DNA from: Niallia taxi
GTDB taxonomy: Bacteria; Bacillota; Bacilli; Bacillales; Cytobacillaceae
Reading direction: 5' to 3'
Assembly: GCF_004005475.1 (NCBI RefSeq)
Contig: NZ_RZTZ01000001.1
Coordinates: 372,001-436,000, forward strand
Length of the DNA stretch: 64,000 bases
Under the pieces are notes generated by a model that ran no database searches, was not told the origin of the DNA, and saw only the letters and a list, made by a program, of their open reading frames with translations. The translations under genes and the position numbers were made by a program. Every line of letters starts with the position of its first letter. The stretch's first letter is position 1. Below, in pieces: positions 35,262 through 45,890 of the stretch.

Positions 35262-35801
35262 TTATTCTGGTTTTTTCATAGGTATAAGCTCAAAGATTTC
35301 CTTTGATTCAAGGCTGTCTACAAATCTGTTAAGCCAATCATAGTAATCAAGAGCATTTTTTAATTTATTGATATCACTATTTGCCAATTCTTTAAGCTCT
35401 TCTTCCACATCATCCCGATTAACAAGGCTGTTCAATTCTACAAGTGACTTTTTCATTTCCAAAACATTTTCAGAAATAGCAGATCTCCACTTTATCGCAA
35501 AAAAGTCAATAAAATTCTGGTACCAGTCGCTTTCAGCTTTGTATAAGTCCTTTCTTACCCCTTTTTTCCAGACTTTATCGACCATCTTTAATTCCAATAA
35601 AGTTCTGACAGAGGTGCTCATACTCGTTTTGCTCATCCCAAGCTCTTCCTTCATTTCATCGAGTGTCATAGGATTTTCCTGGAACATCAGCATCCCATAT
35701 AAGCGTCCAATGGAATCTGTCACACCATACAAGTCCATATTCTGTGCAACAACATCTATTACTCTTTCCCTTGCCCTTTCCAGCTGTTCTTTACCTTCCA
35801 T
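35262..35801 (-). CDS. GbsR/OpcR-type transcriptional regulator
   Basis: A 179-residue winged-helix protein of the GbsR branch of the MarR superfamily: YGVTDSIGRLYGMLMFQENPMTLDEMKEELGMSKTSMSTSVRTL is diagnostic, followed by VDKVWKKGVRKDLYKAE. GbsR and OpcR repress choline and betaine uptake genes in B. subtilis. This gene is divergent from opuA, with a 349-base shared control region holding two related palindromes, so it most likely regulates opuA. The start is ATG at 35801; the ribosome site is weak. Confidence 0.88.
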   Translation of the reverse strand: MEGKEQLERARERVIDVVAQNMDLYGVTDSIGRLYGMLMFQENPMTLDEMKEELGMSKTSMSTSVRTLLELKMVDKVWKKGVRKDLYKAESDWYQNFIDFFAIKWRSAISENVLEMKKSLVELNSLVNRDDVEEELKELANSDINKLKNALDYYDWLNRFVDSLESKEIFELIPMKKPE

Positions 35802-36016
35802 GCTATATTCACATCCAATTTAATCATTCATTATATAGAAGTAAAACGGAGATTTTGATGTTTATTAGCATTATTCCCAATCTCCAATTTAATACATCTA
35901 TTTTGGCTTCATATAATATTATTCCTTTATAGATTATCACGATTGGAAAATTTGTAAAGAATCAAACTTAATAGCATTTGGCAGTATTTAAGAGGATTAT
36001 TAAGCAAACATACATT

Positions 36017-36047
36017 ACAGTACGTACAGTTTTTTCTGTACGTACAG
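36017..36047. promoter_or_regulatory. Palindrome pair, candidate GbsR/OpcR operator
   Basis: ACAGTACGTACAG (36017-36029) and the perfect palindrome CTGTACGTACAG (36036-36047) are separated by six T's. They end 12 bases before the -35 box of opuA. The pair could also form one hairpin. Confidence 0.6.
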
Positions 36048-36058
36048 AATGGATGAAT

Positions 36059-36087
36059 TTGACTGAATATAAACTTTGCGGTAATTA
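36059..36087 (+). promoter_or_regulatory. Probable opuA promoter
   Basis: TTGACT, 17-base spacer, TAATTA. A second possible -10 box TATACT lies at 36100-36105. Confidence 0.5.
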
Positions 36088-36150
36088 GTGAAAAAATACT
36101 ATACTTATGGAGTGCCATGATGAACGGTCCCGAAAAAACGAGGTGAAAGA

Positions 36151-37388
36151 ATGGAAAACAACGTAAAAGTAAAAATTGAAGATGTGACAAAAATCTTCGG
36201 AAAAAACAGTAAAAAAGCCATTTCCCTTCTACAAAAGGGTGAATCCAAAGGCGAAATATTAAAGAAGACAGGTTCAACTGTCGGGGTTAATAAAGCAAGT
36301 TTCGAAATTAAAGCAGGCGAAATATTTGTCATTATGGGATTATCCGGAAGTGGAAAATCAACACTTGTTCGTATGCTGAATAGACTTATTGATCCAACAC
36401 TTGGAAAAATCTATATTGATGGCAAGGACATTGTCAAAATGTCGAAGGATGAATTACGTAAAGTTAGAAGAGAAAAAATTAGCATGGTGTTCCAAAAATT
36501 CGCTCTCCTTCCTCATCGTACAATCTTGGAAAACACAGAATTTGGTTTGGAGATACAAGGCATTGATAAAGCAACAAGAAAACAGCGTGCATTAGAATCT
36601 CTTAAACTAGTAGGATTAGAAGGCTATGAAAGCCAATATCCTGATCAATTGAGCGGTGGTATGCAGCAGCGTGTTGGACTCGCAAGAGCATTAGCAAATA
36701 ATCCAGACGTATTGCTAATGGATGAAGCATTCAGTGCACTTGATCCTTTAATTCGTAAAGATATGCAGGATGAGCTCCTCGATTTACAGTCAACCATGGA
36801 AAAAACAATCATCTTTATTACACATGATTTAGATGAGGCATTAAGAATTGGTGACCGAATTGCATTGATGAAGGATGGTACGATTGTTCAAGTCGGTACA
36901 CCAGAGGAAATCCTGATGAATCCTTCTAATGACTATGTTGAGCGCTTTGTAGAAGACGTCGACCTTTCAAAAGTGCTTACAGCAAACCATGTTATGAAAC
37001 GTGCAGAGGCTGTAAATGTAGACAGAGGCCCACGTGTTGCCCTCCAAATGATGAGAGACCTTGGAATTTCAAGTATTTATGTAGTAAACAAGAAAAGAAA
37101 TCTGCTTGGAGCAGTAACAGCAGATGCAGCAAGAAATGCAGTTGAAAACAATAAGCCACTGCATGATATTCTTGATGAAACACTGACAGTAAGCGGTGAT
37201 ACGCTGCTTGTTGACCTTTTTGACAAAGTATCGACAGCAAGTATTCCTGTTGCAGTAGTTGACGGGGAGCATCGTCTGAAAGGCATGCTTGTCAGAGGTG
37301 CAGTAATTGGTGCACTTGCAGGCAACAACGAAAATATAAACAGCCAAACAGATATTATGGAAACACAAAAAACGGAGGTGGTGAACTA

Positions 37389-37389
<1 letters not shown>
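36151..37389 (+). CDS. opuAA: Glycine betaine ABC transporter ATP-binding protein OpuAA
   Basis: A 412-residue ATPase: Walker A GLSGSGKST, Q-loop VFQKFALLPHRT, signature LSGGMQQR, Walker B VLLMDEAFSALDP and switch ITHDLDEA. A C-terminal tandem CBS module (about 280-395) follows, which in OpuA senses ionic strength through cyclic-di-AMP or membrane charge. It starts at the ATG after GAGGTGAAAG. The stop overlaps the opuAB start by one base. With OpuAB and OpuAC it forms the osmoprotectant importer. Confidence 0.95.
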
Positions 37390-39117
<1,728 letters not shown>

Positions 39118-39125
39118 TACAAATG

Positions 39126-39153
39126 AAGGGTATCCCAGATTGGGATACCCTTT
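39126..39153 (+). terminator. Terminator of opuA
   Basis: AAGGGTATCCCA / TGGGATACCCTT stem with a 3-base loop. Confidence 0.9.
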
Positions 39154-39276
39154 CATCTTGTCTATATATATTAGACAATAAAGTTACACAGCAATAACAT
39201 AAAAAAAGTATTGCTCCTCTAATACACTACAATAATCTTGATAATGTACCAACCTAAAGCAACCAGCTAATAAAGA

Positions 39277-39320
39277 ACCCAAGCTATTATGCGAATGTAA
39301 CTCGATAAATAGCTTGGGTT
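39277..39320. terminator. Terminator of the yuaF-floT unit
   Basis: AACCCAAGCTATT / AATAGCTTGGGTT stem with an 18-base loop, after the floT stop on the minus strand. Confidence 0.7.
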
Positions 39321-39346
39321 TGTTTTAGACTACTATATACTTTCTA

Positions 39347-40843
39347 TTATTCGTCAGCTTCTGTGTGGATTACCTCTCTGTTCTTTCCAGACAGATTTTC
39401 AAGAAGCTCCTTCACGTCAATACCCGCAGATGCTTTAAGAGATTCCTGCATCGTTGCCATTAAGTCTGTCGCATATCCTGATACTTTGTTAGCACCAGAG
39501 CTGCCATTGCCACCTGTATCCACAACCGTAATTTTATCAATATTACCAAGCGGGCTGGCAATTTGTTTAGCATATTCAGGAAGCATCTCCAGCACCATAT
39601 CCAAAATAGCTGCCTGACCATACATATCGTATGCCTCTGCAATTTTCCGCTTCGCCTCTGCTTCTGCTAAACCTTTCAAGCGAATAATTTCTGCTTCTGT
39701 TTCCCCTTTTGCCTTTTCTGCTTCCGCTTTCGCTAATCCATCGACACGGACCTTTTCTGCTTCGGCCTTTGCTTGGGATTCAATCCGGTATTGATTTGCA
39801 TCCGCTTCGGCCATCTGTCTGCGTTTGTTTGCTTCTGCTGACTGTTCAACCGCATAACGATCTGCATCGGCTTTCTTTTTCACTTCAGAGTCATATTGCT
39901 TCTCTCTTCTTAAAATCTCTTTTTCTTCCAGTTCAATCTGCTTTTGTCTTTCAATGATACGGATCTGCATTTCCTGCTCTGTTACATCTTGTTTAGATCG
40001 CGCTGTTTCTAAGTCATAAGCCTGGTCGGCACGAGCTTTTGCGATATCCTGATCTCTTCTAAAATCAGCCATTTTCATCTGATTTTCCTTTTCCGCTTCC
40101 GCAATTTCAGTTGCACGCTCGAGCTCTGCCTTTTTTGCATCCTTATCTGCTTCAGCCCTTTTTATTCTTGTTTCTTTATCTGCCTCAGCAGTTGCAATAT
40201 CGGCGTCTCTTTTTACTTGGGCAATTCTTGGCTTACCAAGGGAATCCAAATAACCATTTTTATCCCTTACATCCTTTATTGTAAAGGAAACGATAACTAA
40301 GCCCATCTTCGCTAAGTCCTGTGAAGCGACACGCTGCACTTCCTGTGAGAACTTATCTCTGTTCTTATAAATTTCTTCGACTGTCATACTCCCAAGAATG
40401 GAGCGAAGATGCCCTTCTAATACTTCTCTTGCTTCATTTTCCCGGTCTCCCTTAGGTTTACCGAGGAATTGTTCTGCAGCTGTCGCGATTTCACCAATGG
40501 ATCCGCCGATTTTTATGATAGCTGTACCATCTGCCATTACAGGCACACCTTGTTCTGTATAAACCTCAGGTGTAGACACATCCAGCTTACTTGACAGCAA
40601 GCTTAATGGCTCTGATTGTTGGAATACCGGCAGGATGAATGTACCTCCACCACGGATGATTTTGATTTTATTACCTGATTCATCTACATGAACATTTCTA
40701 GAACCAAGATAGCTGCCAGTTACAATTAATGCTTCATCTGGACCAGCCGTTTTATATTTTGAGATAAAAATACCTACTAATGCAATGAACAAAATAAGTA
40801 CAATTCCTATAATAATCCAAATTTCTAAACCGATTCCCAGCAT
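39347..40843 (-). CDS. floT: Flotillin-like protein FloT
   Basis: A 498-residue membrane scaffold protein. An N-terminal hydrophobic segment (about 6-28) is followed by an SPFH/PHB domain (about 45-210; VPVMADGTAIIKIGGS, LEGHLRSILGSMTVEEIYKNRD). A long Glu/Ala/Lys-rich coiled coil with repeated KAEAEK units leads to the C-terminal VVDTGGNG. It organises functional membrane microdomains and affects membrane fluidity and sporulation signalling. ATG follows GGAGG. It is the second gene after the NfeD-like gene, as in B. subtilis yuaFG, under a sigma-W promoter. Confidence 0.95.
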   Translation of the reverse strand: MLGIGLEIWIIIGIVLILFIALVGIFISKYKTAGPDEALIVTGSYLGSRNVHVDESGNKIKIIRGGGTFILPVFQQSEPLSLLSSKLDVSTPEVYTEQGVPVMADGTAIIKIGGSIGEIATAAEQFLGKPKGDRENEAREVLEGHLRSILGSMTVEEIYKNRDKFSQEVQRVASQDLAKMGLVIVSFTIKDVRDKNGYLDSLGKPRIAQVKRDADIATAEADKETRIKRAEADKDAKKAELERATEIAEAEKENQMKMADFRRDQDIAKARADQAYDLETARSKQDVTEQEMQIRIIERQKQIELEEKEILRREKQYDSEVKKKADADRYAVEQSAEANKRRQMAEADANQYRIESQAKAEAEKVRVDGLAKAEAEKAKGETEAEIIRLKGLAEAEAKRKIAEAYDMYGQAAILDMVLEMLPEYAKQIASPLGNIDKITVVDTGGNGSSGANKVSGYATDLMATMQESLKASAGIDVKELLENLSGKNREVIHTEADE

Positions 40844-40888
40844 AATTATAATTCCTCCTTTTTGTCTTCCATTCTTTATGATTTCTAA

Positions 40889-41410
40889 TTAGCCTTCATA
40901 CGGGACTACGTATGCAATGCTGTCCTTTACTTCTATTACAATGATTTCTATTCCATTTTCAATTGCTTCATTGTAGAAGCTTGCTGCTGTTTTTGATATG
41001 TTCCCACTTGTACTCTCAATGATTATTTCACCATATCCGTCCATTGGAATTGTTGTAATGACCTTTCCAACTCTCCCCTTTAATGATTCTTCATTATAAA
41101 CCAGTGATTCTTCCGCAGAAGATAATGGTATTAATACAAAAAAATGGAAGCTTAAAGCTGCAATAAAAGCCGCCAGTGCCGATACAACAATAATTACAAT
41201 GCTGTTCAAGCCACTATAGCGTTCTAATAAATATCCGCATGCAGACAATATCGTTAAAAAGGAAAGCAGTACCGTAGGATTAAGGATGCCGATATCCGTA
41301 TGCAAAATATCGGAAAAAAAGATGGAGAATAAAATGAGTATGCCTGAAATTACTAAAAGTGCAAGATAAATGGACGGCAAGGAAAATCCGAATAATTCCA
41401 TAAGCATCAT
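40889..41410 (-). CDS. yuaF: NfeD-like membrane protein YuaF
   Basis: A 173-residue protein with an N-terminal helix, two further membrane segments (to about residue 95) and a C-terminal OB-fold NfeD domain (KGRVGKVITTIPMDGYGEIII ... GIEIIVIEVKDSIAYVVP). NfeD proteins pair with flotillins; YuaF precedes YuaG (FloT) in B. subtilis. The start is one of three nearby ATGs (41410, 41407, 41401). The promoter is a perfect sigma-W site, so the unit responds to envelope stress. Confidence 0.9.
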   Translation of the reverse strand: MMLMELFGFSLPSIYLALLVISGILILFSIFFSDILHTDIGILNPTVLLSFLTILSACGYLLERYSGLNSIVIIVVSALAAFIAALSFHFFVLIPLSSAEESLVYNEESLKGRVGKVITTIPMDGYGEIIIESTSGNISKTAASFYNEAIENGIEIIVIEVKDSIAYVVPYEG

Positions 41411-41485
41411 TCACTTTCTATAAAATTTGCTTGCATATGTGTGTCCTTCAATCAATCACCTGCCTATTTTAGATTTGTTAGTTTA

Positions 41486-41513
41486 TATACGAATATACAG
41501 CAAGAAAGTTTCA
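41486..41513 (-). promoter_or_regulatory. Sigma-W promoter of yuaF-floT
   Basis: TGAAAC (41508-41513), 16-base spacer, CGTATA (41486-41491) on the minus strand: a full match to the TGAAAC-N16-CGTA consensus, 76 bases before yuaF. Confidence 0.92.
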
Positions 41514-41677
41514 TTATTTATTGATTTTTTTCATAATTCTAATTATTACTGTTTCCTATTTTAATATTTTATTGATTATTAATCATCTTTTTGAAAAAAT
41601 TCTCATATTTTACTAATAAGCGGTTATTTAGTATTTCTTTTATGTAACTTTTGTAGAACGCAAGTATGGAGGATAAG

Positions 41678-41983
41678 ATGAGTCGATCAGAAAAACATGC
41701 AAACCAGGATCATAAGAAGGGGAAAAAACCAATTTACTTTATTTGCTGCTGTGCCTTACTTCTTCTTTTTATTGGCGGTTATTTCTTCACAGAGTATTTC
41801 TTTGCTGATAAGCCAAATGATCAAAATTTAGGAGACAAAGTAGTCATTACACTTCCAACTGGCAAAAAAGTATTTACTTATGAAAATCTTATTGTCGAAG
41901 AAAACGGAAAGCTCTTATATAAAGGAGACAGGAATACGCTCGACCTCACTGGCGGTGTGATCGTATATGAAGATTGGGATTAG
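41678..41983 (+). CDS. Small single-pass membrane protein, unknown
   Basis: A 101-residue protein: a basic, His- and Lys-rich cytosolic head of about 20 residues, one membrane segment with three cysteines at its start (IYFICCCALLLLFIGGYFF), then an extracytosolic domain of about 60 residues with short beta strands (VVITLPTGKKVFTYENLIVEENGKLLYKG). The positive-inside charge places the C-terminal part outside. The frame starts at 41666, but that ATG overlaps GGAGG; the ATG at 41678 has the right spacing. Monocistronic, no family recognised. Confidence 0.8.
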   Translation: MSRSEKHANQDHKKGKKPIYFICCCALLLLFIGGYFFTEYFFADKPNDQNLGDKVVITLPTGKKVFTYENLIVEENGKLLYKGDRNTLDLTGGVIVYEDWD

Positions 41984-42002
41984 CCCTGCCCACTGGAAAT
42001 AA

Positions 42003-42039
42003 GCTGGTCCCCAGGTATGGACCAGCCTTCATTTTTTTT
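42003..42039 (+). terminator. Terminator of the small membrane protein gene
   Basis: GCTGGTCC / GGACCAGC stem with an 8-base loop, then a T8 run. Confidence 0.9.
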
Positions 42040-42041
42040 GC

Positions 42042-42839
42042 TTATCTTAATGTTTCTTGCTGAGCTTGTTTAGCTAAAAGCGGTCGTCCATTGCTCCAAA
42101 TTACCTCTACCGGGAACGAGAAATATTCTGTTAAACAATGGCTTGTCAAGATATCTTCTGTTTTTCCCTTGGCAAAAACCTCACCATCTCTTAACAACAA
42201 CGCAGACGAAAATACTGGAAGGATTTCCTCCATATGATGTGTCACATAAATAATGGTTGGACAATTCTCCATTTGGGCCAGCTGCTGAATGGTCTCAAGC
42301 AATTGCTCTCTCGCTAAAAAGTCCAGTCCTGTTGCCGGTTCATCAAGTATAACTAGCTCTGGATTGAGCATTAAAGCTCTCGCTATTAACACCCGCTGCT
42401 TTTCTCCTTGTGACAAGCTGGAATATTGTCTGTCTGCATAGGAATAACAGCCAAGCTGCTTCATTAGATTGATCGCTTTTTCCCTCATTGCATCTGTCGG
42501 TGTTTCATATAAACCAATGCTTGCAAACGCACCGCTCAAAATAATTTCATACGCGCTGTCTGCTACATAGAGATTTTGCTGAAGTCTGCTTGAAACTAGG
42601 CCAATTTTTTTCCTTAACGATGCACCAAGCTCCGCCTTGCCAAATTCCTTGTCAAGTACGGTCAATTTTCCTACTGTTGGATGATAATAGGCACAAATCA
42701 TATTAAGCAATGCGGTTTTTCCCGCCCCGTTCAAGCCATATAAAACCCAATGCTCGCCCTTATTAATCTCCCAATCAATTTCCTTTAGTATCCATTTCCC
42801 GTTTCTTTTCAGCCCAATACCTTTTGCCTTTACAACCAT
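42042..42839 (-). CDS. ABC-type ATPase, YlmA-like, no permease partner
   Basis: A 265-residue ATPase: Walker A GLNGAGKTA (last Ser/Thr shifted from the usual GKS/T-T), signature LSQGEKQR, Walker B LVILDEPATGLDF and switch VTHHMEEI. It resembles YlmA and ModF-like ATPases, which are encoded without membrane subunits. A solo ATPase may regulate translation or work with unlinked permeases. It starts with ATG after GGGGGAGG. It lies downstream of the HPr gene but behind a terminator, so it probably has separate transcription. Confidence 0.85.
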   Translation of the reverse strand: MVVKAKGIGLKRNGKWILKEIDWEINKGEHWVLYGLNGAGKTALLNMICAYYHPTVGKLTVLDKEFGKAELGASLRKKIGLVSSRLQQNLYVADSAYEIILSGAFASIGLYETPTDAMREKAINLMKQLGCYSYADRQYSSLSQGEKQRVLIARALMLNPELVILDEPATGLDFLAREQLLETIQQLAQMENCPTIIYVTHHMEEILPVFSSALLLRDGEVFAKGKTEDILTSHCLTEYFSFPVEVIWSNGRPLLAKQAQQETLR

Positions 42840-42907
42840 TCGCTTTTTCCTCCCCCATCTATTTTACAGGAAACTCCGAATATTTAGATAATAAAACATT
42901 TAAAATT

Positions 42908-42937
42908 AAAAACCCCCTTTTATAGAAGGGGGTTTTT
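42908..42937 (-). terminator. Terminator of the HPr gene
   Basis: AAAAACCCCCTT / AAGGGGGTTTTT stem with a 6-base loop. Confidence 0.92.
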
Positions 42938-42952
42938 ATGTATTTGCTGCGA

Positions 42953-43219
42953 TTAGCCTACTAGGCCTTCTTTTTTAAGAACTGCTTCTAAACCGTCAAC
43001 AGCTTCTGTTTCGTCCTCACCAGTTGCAGAAATAGTGATTTCTCCACCTTTTGGTACACCAAGTGACATAACGCCCATGATGGATTTCAAGTTTACAGAT
43101 TTGCCTTTATAAGCAATTTGCATGTCTGATTTGAATTTGCTTGCTGTGCTTACTAATAATGTAGCCGGTCTAGCATGTATTCCAGTTTCATCAATAATAG
43201 TAAAAGTTTTTTCGCTCAT
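42953..43219 (-). CDS. ptsH: Phosphocarrier protein HPr
   Basis: An 88-residue PTS phosphocarrier. His15 ([11 protein letters not shown]) takes the phosphate from enzyme I. Ser46 ([13 protein letters not shown]) is the HPr kinase site that makes HPr a CcpA co-repressor. Both are present, so it is not Crh, which lacks His15. GGAGG precedes the ATG. Unusually, no ptsI follows; a terminator comes 16 bases after the stop. The upstream genes encode an orphan PTS IIB and a LicR-type regulator. Confidence 0.93.
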   Translation of the reverse strand: MSEKTFTIIDETGIHARPATLLVSTASKFKSDMQIAYKGKSVNLKSIMGVMSLGVPKGGEITISATGEDETEAVDGLEAVLKKEGLVG

Positions 43220-43364
43220 GGTAAAATACCTCCAAATAAAATATGTGTTACCTTTCTATTTTAGCTGATTTTCATAGTGAATACTAACTTTTTTTCTTTT
43301 CTTTTCCGTTCTTCTCCTATCTTTTGATAAAGATTGAAAACTATTCATGGATTTTACTTCTTCT

Positions 43365-43709
43365 TTATTGTTTACTTGTGTCAGAAGTCATTCCATTTTT
43401 ATCTTTATCTGAAACCAGTTTCAGAGCAAGCTCTAATACTTCCTTTGCATTAAATGTTCCATAATCAACTGTGTTAATGATCGATACAGGAACTCCCTTT
43501 TTACTTGCCGCATTTGTTACATCACGCAGCAAAAAACGGACCTGCGGACCAAGTAATATGACATCTGCCTTGTCCATATGATGATGAATCGCTTCAGCGG
43601 GTATGGCCCAAATTGTACAATTAATCGAATTGCTTTCAGCGTATTTTTTCATTTTGCGCACTAACAGGCTTGTAGACATCCCGACTGCACAGCATAGAAG
43701 TATTCTCAT
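43365..43709 (-). CDS. Orphan PTS IIB component, lactose/cellobiose type
   Basis: A 114-residue IIB protein. The phosphocysteine motif ILLCCAVGMSTSLLVRKM and the GPQVRFLLRDV segment place it with LicB/CelA. It would accept phosphate on a cysteine and hand it to a sugar bound by a IIC permease, none of which is encoded in this window. The frame is open to 43733, but GGGGAGG sits 5 bases before the ATG at 43709. It begins 26 bases after the LicR-type gene. A Ser-rich C-terminal tail of about 10 residues exceeds the usual length of about 102. Confidence 0.9.
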   Translation of the reverse strand: MRILLCCAVGMSTSLLVRKMKKYAESNSINCTIWAIPAEAIHHHMDKADVILLGPQVRFLLRDVTNAASKKGVPVSIINTVDYGTFNAKEVLELALKLVSDKDKNGMTSDTSKQ

Positions 43710-43735
43710 AATATCCTCCCCATTAGCCATCATTC

Positions 43736-45667
43736 TTATGAAGGAAAAACGGACTTAAATTCTGAAAAGCTCTTGCATTTTAACAAATGCTGAATGATAG
43801 TCGGGCTGTCAAGAACATCCCCAAGCACGTCATACAATTCTTGAAAATCACCAGTACTGTTCTTTTGCACACTCAACAGACAGATAAATTGAACATGTTT
43901 TCCTCCCCAGTCAATCGGCTTTTGCAATGTACAAAATGCCCAGAAGGTTTTGTCCGTCTGTGGTGTGTTGGGGTGTGGAATGGCAACCATATTTCCAAAG
44001 CATGTTGGTGAAACCTTTTCCCGCTCTCTTACATGATCCATGAAGCTATTATTAATCAAGTCAAGACTCAAAAGCTCTGCTTCAAGAAAAGCAAAGATTT
44101 CCTCCTTCGTGTCAAACGGTTTTTGTAAGAAAACCAATTCTTCTCGGATAGAGGAATATGCGCTCGTTTTAGCCTTTTTTGAATATAAGGCGCCATTAAT
44201 TTTTGCAAAATCCCTGTCACCAAGAATTGTATTTACTTCAATGACAGGAACCGGGATATCTTCTTTTATCGGGATTGTACTAATGATAAGATCAACTTCA
44301 CTAAAATTGATTTCCTTCACTTTATAAAGCTCTGTCGTTCCAATCATCTCTAATTCTGAACTGTATTGGGATTTCAATTTATAATACAGAAGGTTAGCGC
44401 TGCCAACTCCTGAAGCACAAACAATCATACAGCGCTTCTTCTTGCTGCTGACTTTTTTCCTTTCCATTGCCGCTCCGAAATGAAGCGCTAGGAAGGCAAT
44501 TTCATTTTCATGAATGTCATACCCCAATTCCTTCTTAATAACACCAGCTGAAACAACACCTGCTTCAAACGGAATCGGATAGTTTGATTTTATGTCATCA
44601 AGCAATGGATTCCTTAAGTTCATTTTATAGCGAAATCTGTTAATGGCCGGCTTTAAATGCAAGGATAAGCCTGTGAAAAGTTCTTTATCCTGTTCTATTT
44701 GGAGGTTCATCTTATGTTCAACCTCTTTTAGAATATTTGCCGTTAAGCTCAGAATTCGTTCGTCAATGAAATCAAGCACTTCCCCATCTGTCAAAGCATG
44801 GTGACTCATCAGCTTTGTGCCAAGCAAATGGATGGCAATATAAGCAACCTCCGTTTCAGGGAATTCAACATGTAATGTATTTTCAATTTTTCCCACAATT
44901 TTTTTGGAGACTGCATATTCCTTTTCGACCGTAATTTCATTTGTCTCTTTTGGAATGGCAGAAATATAATTCCCTTCACGTATACGCTTACAAGCAATCA
45001 CAATATGAACAACGAGATTATTCAAGCTTATATCTGACAACGTAATCGCAGCAATTCTGATTTGTTCAAGGATAATCGTTCGAATTGCCGTCAATTCTTC
45101 ATTTAACAAGAGTGTTGCCGGATCATAGGTAAGCTCCGTTTGGTCAAGTTTCCTATTAAATAAATACTCTGACATACAAAAACGGAGGTTCACTTCCTCC
45201 CCTTTTAGCCTCATTCCTGAGTTCCCTGTCTTCTCGACCTTTAAATCATAGCTTTTGAGAAGCTCCTTCACTTCTTTTAAGTCATTCTGAATGGTTGACT
45301 TGCTTATGAATAGTTCATCCGCTAAATCTTCCAGCTTTAAATTTTTATCTGTAAGCAGAAGACGATTAATGATGTAATGGACTCGTCCACCCTTAAGTGT
45401 CGGAATGATTTCGTCTTTTCCTTCCTGGAAGCTGTCCTTAAGAAATTTTCGAAAAAGCTGATCGCTTTCGATAATTAATTGGTATCCCTGGCCTCTGACA
45501 GACTTAATTTTTGCTCCGTTAACAGCAAGTAATGACTCAAGCTCCTTCATATCATTTCGTACAGTTCTTGATGTAACATGAAGCACTTTTGCTAATTGTT
45601 CACTTGTTATGAGATCTTCGGCAGCCATAAGCTGTTTTAATAAGTTTCCTGTGCGGTTTTCTAACAT
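43736..45667 (-). CDS. LicR/MtlR-type PRD transcriptional activator
   Basis: A 643-residue regulator: N-terminal HTH (SEQLAKVLHVTSRTVRNDMKEL), a second HTH (LADELFISKSTIQNDLKEV), two PRDs (about 180-390, with several conserved histidines such as IAIHLLG and FLALHFG), a IIB-like domain (MIVCASGVGSANLLYYKL) and a C-terminal IIA domain of the fructose/mannitol type (NMVAIPHPN). HPr and IIB phosphorylate such proteins to tune activity. The start is ATG at 45667 after GGGGTGAAAG. It is followed by the orphan IIB and HPr genes. No permease or hydrolase genes adjoin, so its target lies elsewhere. Confidence 0.9.
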   Translation of the reverse strand: MLENRTGNLLKQLMAAEDLITSEQLAKVLHVTSRTVRNDMKELESLLAVNGAKIKSVRGQGYQLIIESDQLFRKFLKDSFQEGKDEIIPTLKGGRVHYIINRLLLTDKNLKLEDLADELFISKSTIQNDLKEVKELLKSYDLKVEKTGNSGMRLKGEEVNLRFCMSEYLFNRKLDQTELTYDPATLLLNEELTAIRTIILEQIRIAAITLSDISLNNLVVHIVIACKRIREGNYISAIPKETNEITVEKEYAVSKKIVGKIENTLHVEFPETEVAYIAIHLLGTKLMSHHALTDGEVLDFIDERILSLTANILKEVEHKMNLQIEQDKELFTGLSLHLKPAINRFRYKMNLRNPLLDDIKSNYPIPFEAGVVSAGVIKKELGYDIHENEIAFLALHFGAAMERKKVSSKKKRCMIVCASGVGSANLLYYKLKSQYSSELEMIGTTELYKVKEINFSEVDLIISTIPIKEDIPVPVIEVNTILGDRDFAKINGALYSKKAKTSAYSSIREELVFLQKPFDTKEEIFAFLEAELLSLDLINNSFMDHVREREKVSPTCFGNMVAIPHPNTPQTDKTFWAFCTLQKPIDWGGKHVQFICLLSVQKNSTGDFQELYDVLGDVLDSPTIIQHLLKCKSFSEFKSVFPS

Positions 45668-45849
45668 TTCTTTCACCCCAGTTTATTCTTTTCAATCGCT
45701 GTGGGTTTACAACCTTTTCAATATATAAAAACTTCAGGTGCTTTCCTGAAACAAAAAAAATAGCATAAATTCCTACTACTATACATACTAGCACTTTTTG
45801 ATTATGTTCACTATAAAAACAAGAAATTTACTTCCTCTTTATAAAAAAA

Positions 45850-45874
45850 TAGGGCTGGCCCTTAACCTGCCCTA
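45850..45874 (-). terminator. Terminator of the amidotransferase gene
   Basis: TAGGGC / GCCCTA stem followed by ATTTTTTTAT on the minus strand. Confidence 0.7.
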
Positions 45875-45890
45875 ATCACTTAAAATTCGT

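Larger units (their letters stand above)
35802..36150. other. Shared control region of the GbsR-type gene and opuA
   Basis: It holds the CTGTACGTACAG palindrome pair (36017-36047), a probable opuA promoter (36059-36087) and the opuAA ribosome site GAGGTGAAAG. The left part must contain the promoter of the divergent regulator; I see no clear match. Confidence 0.6.
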
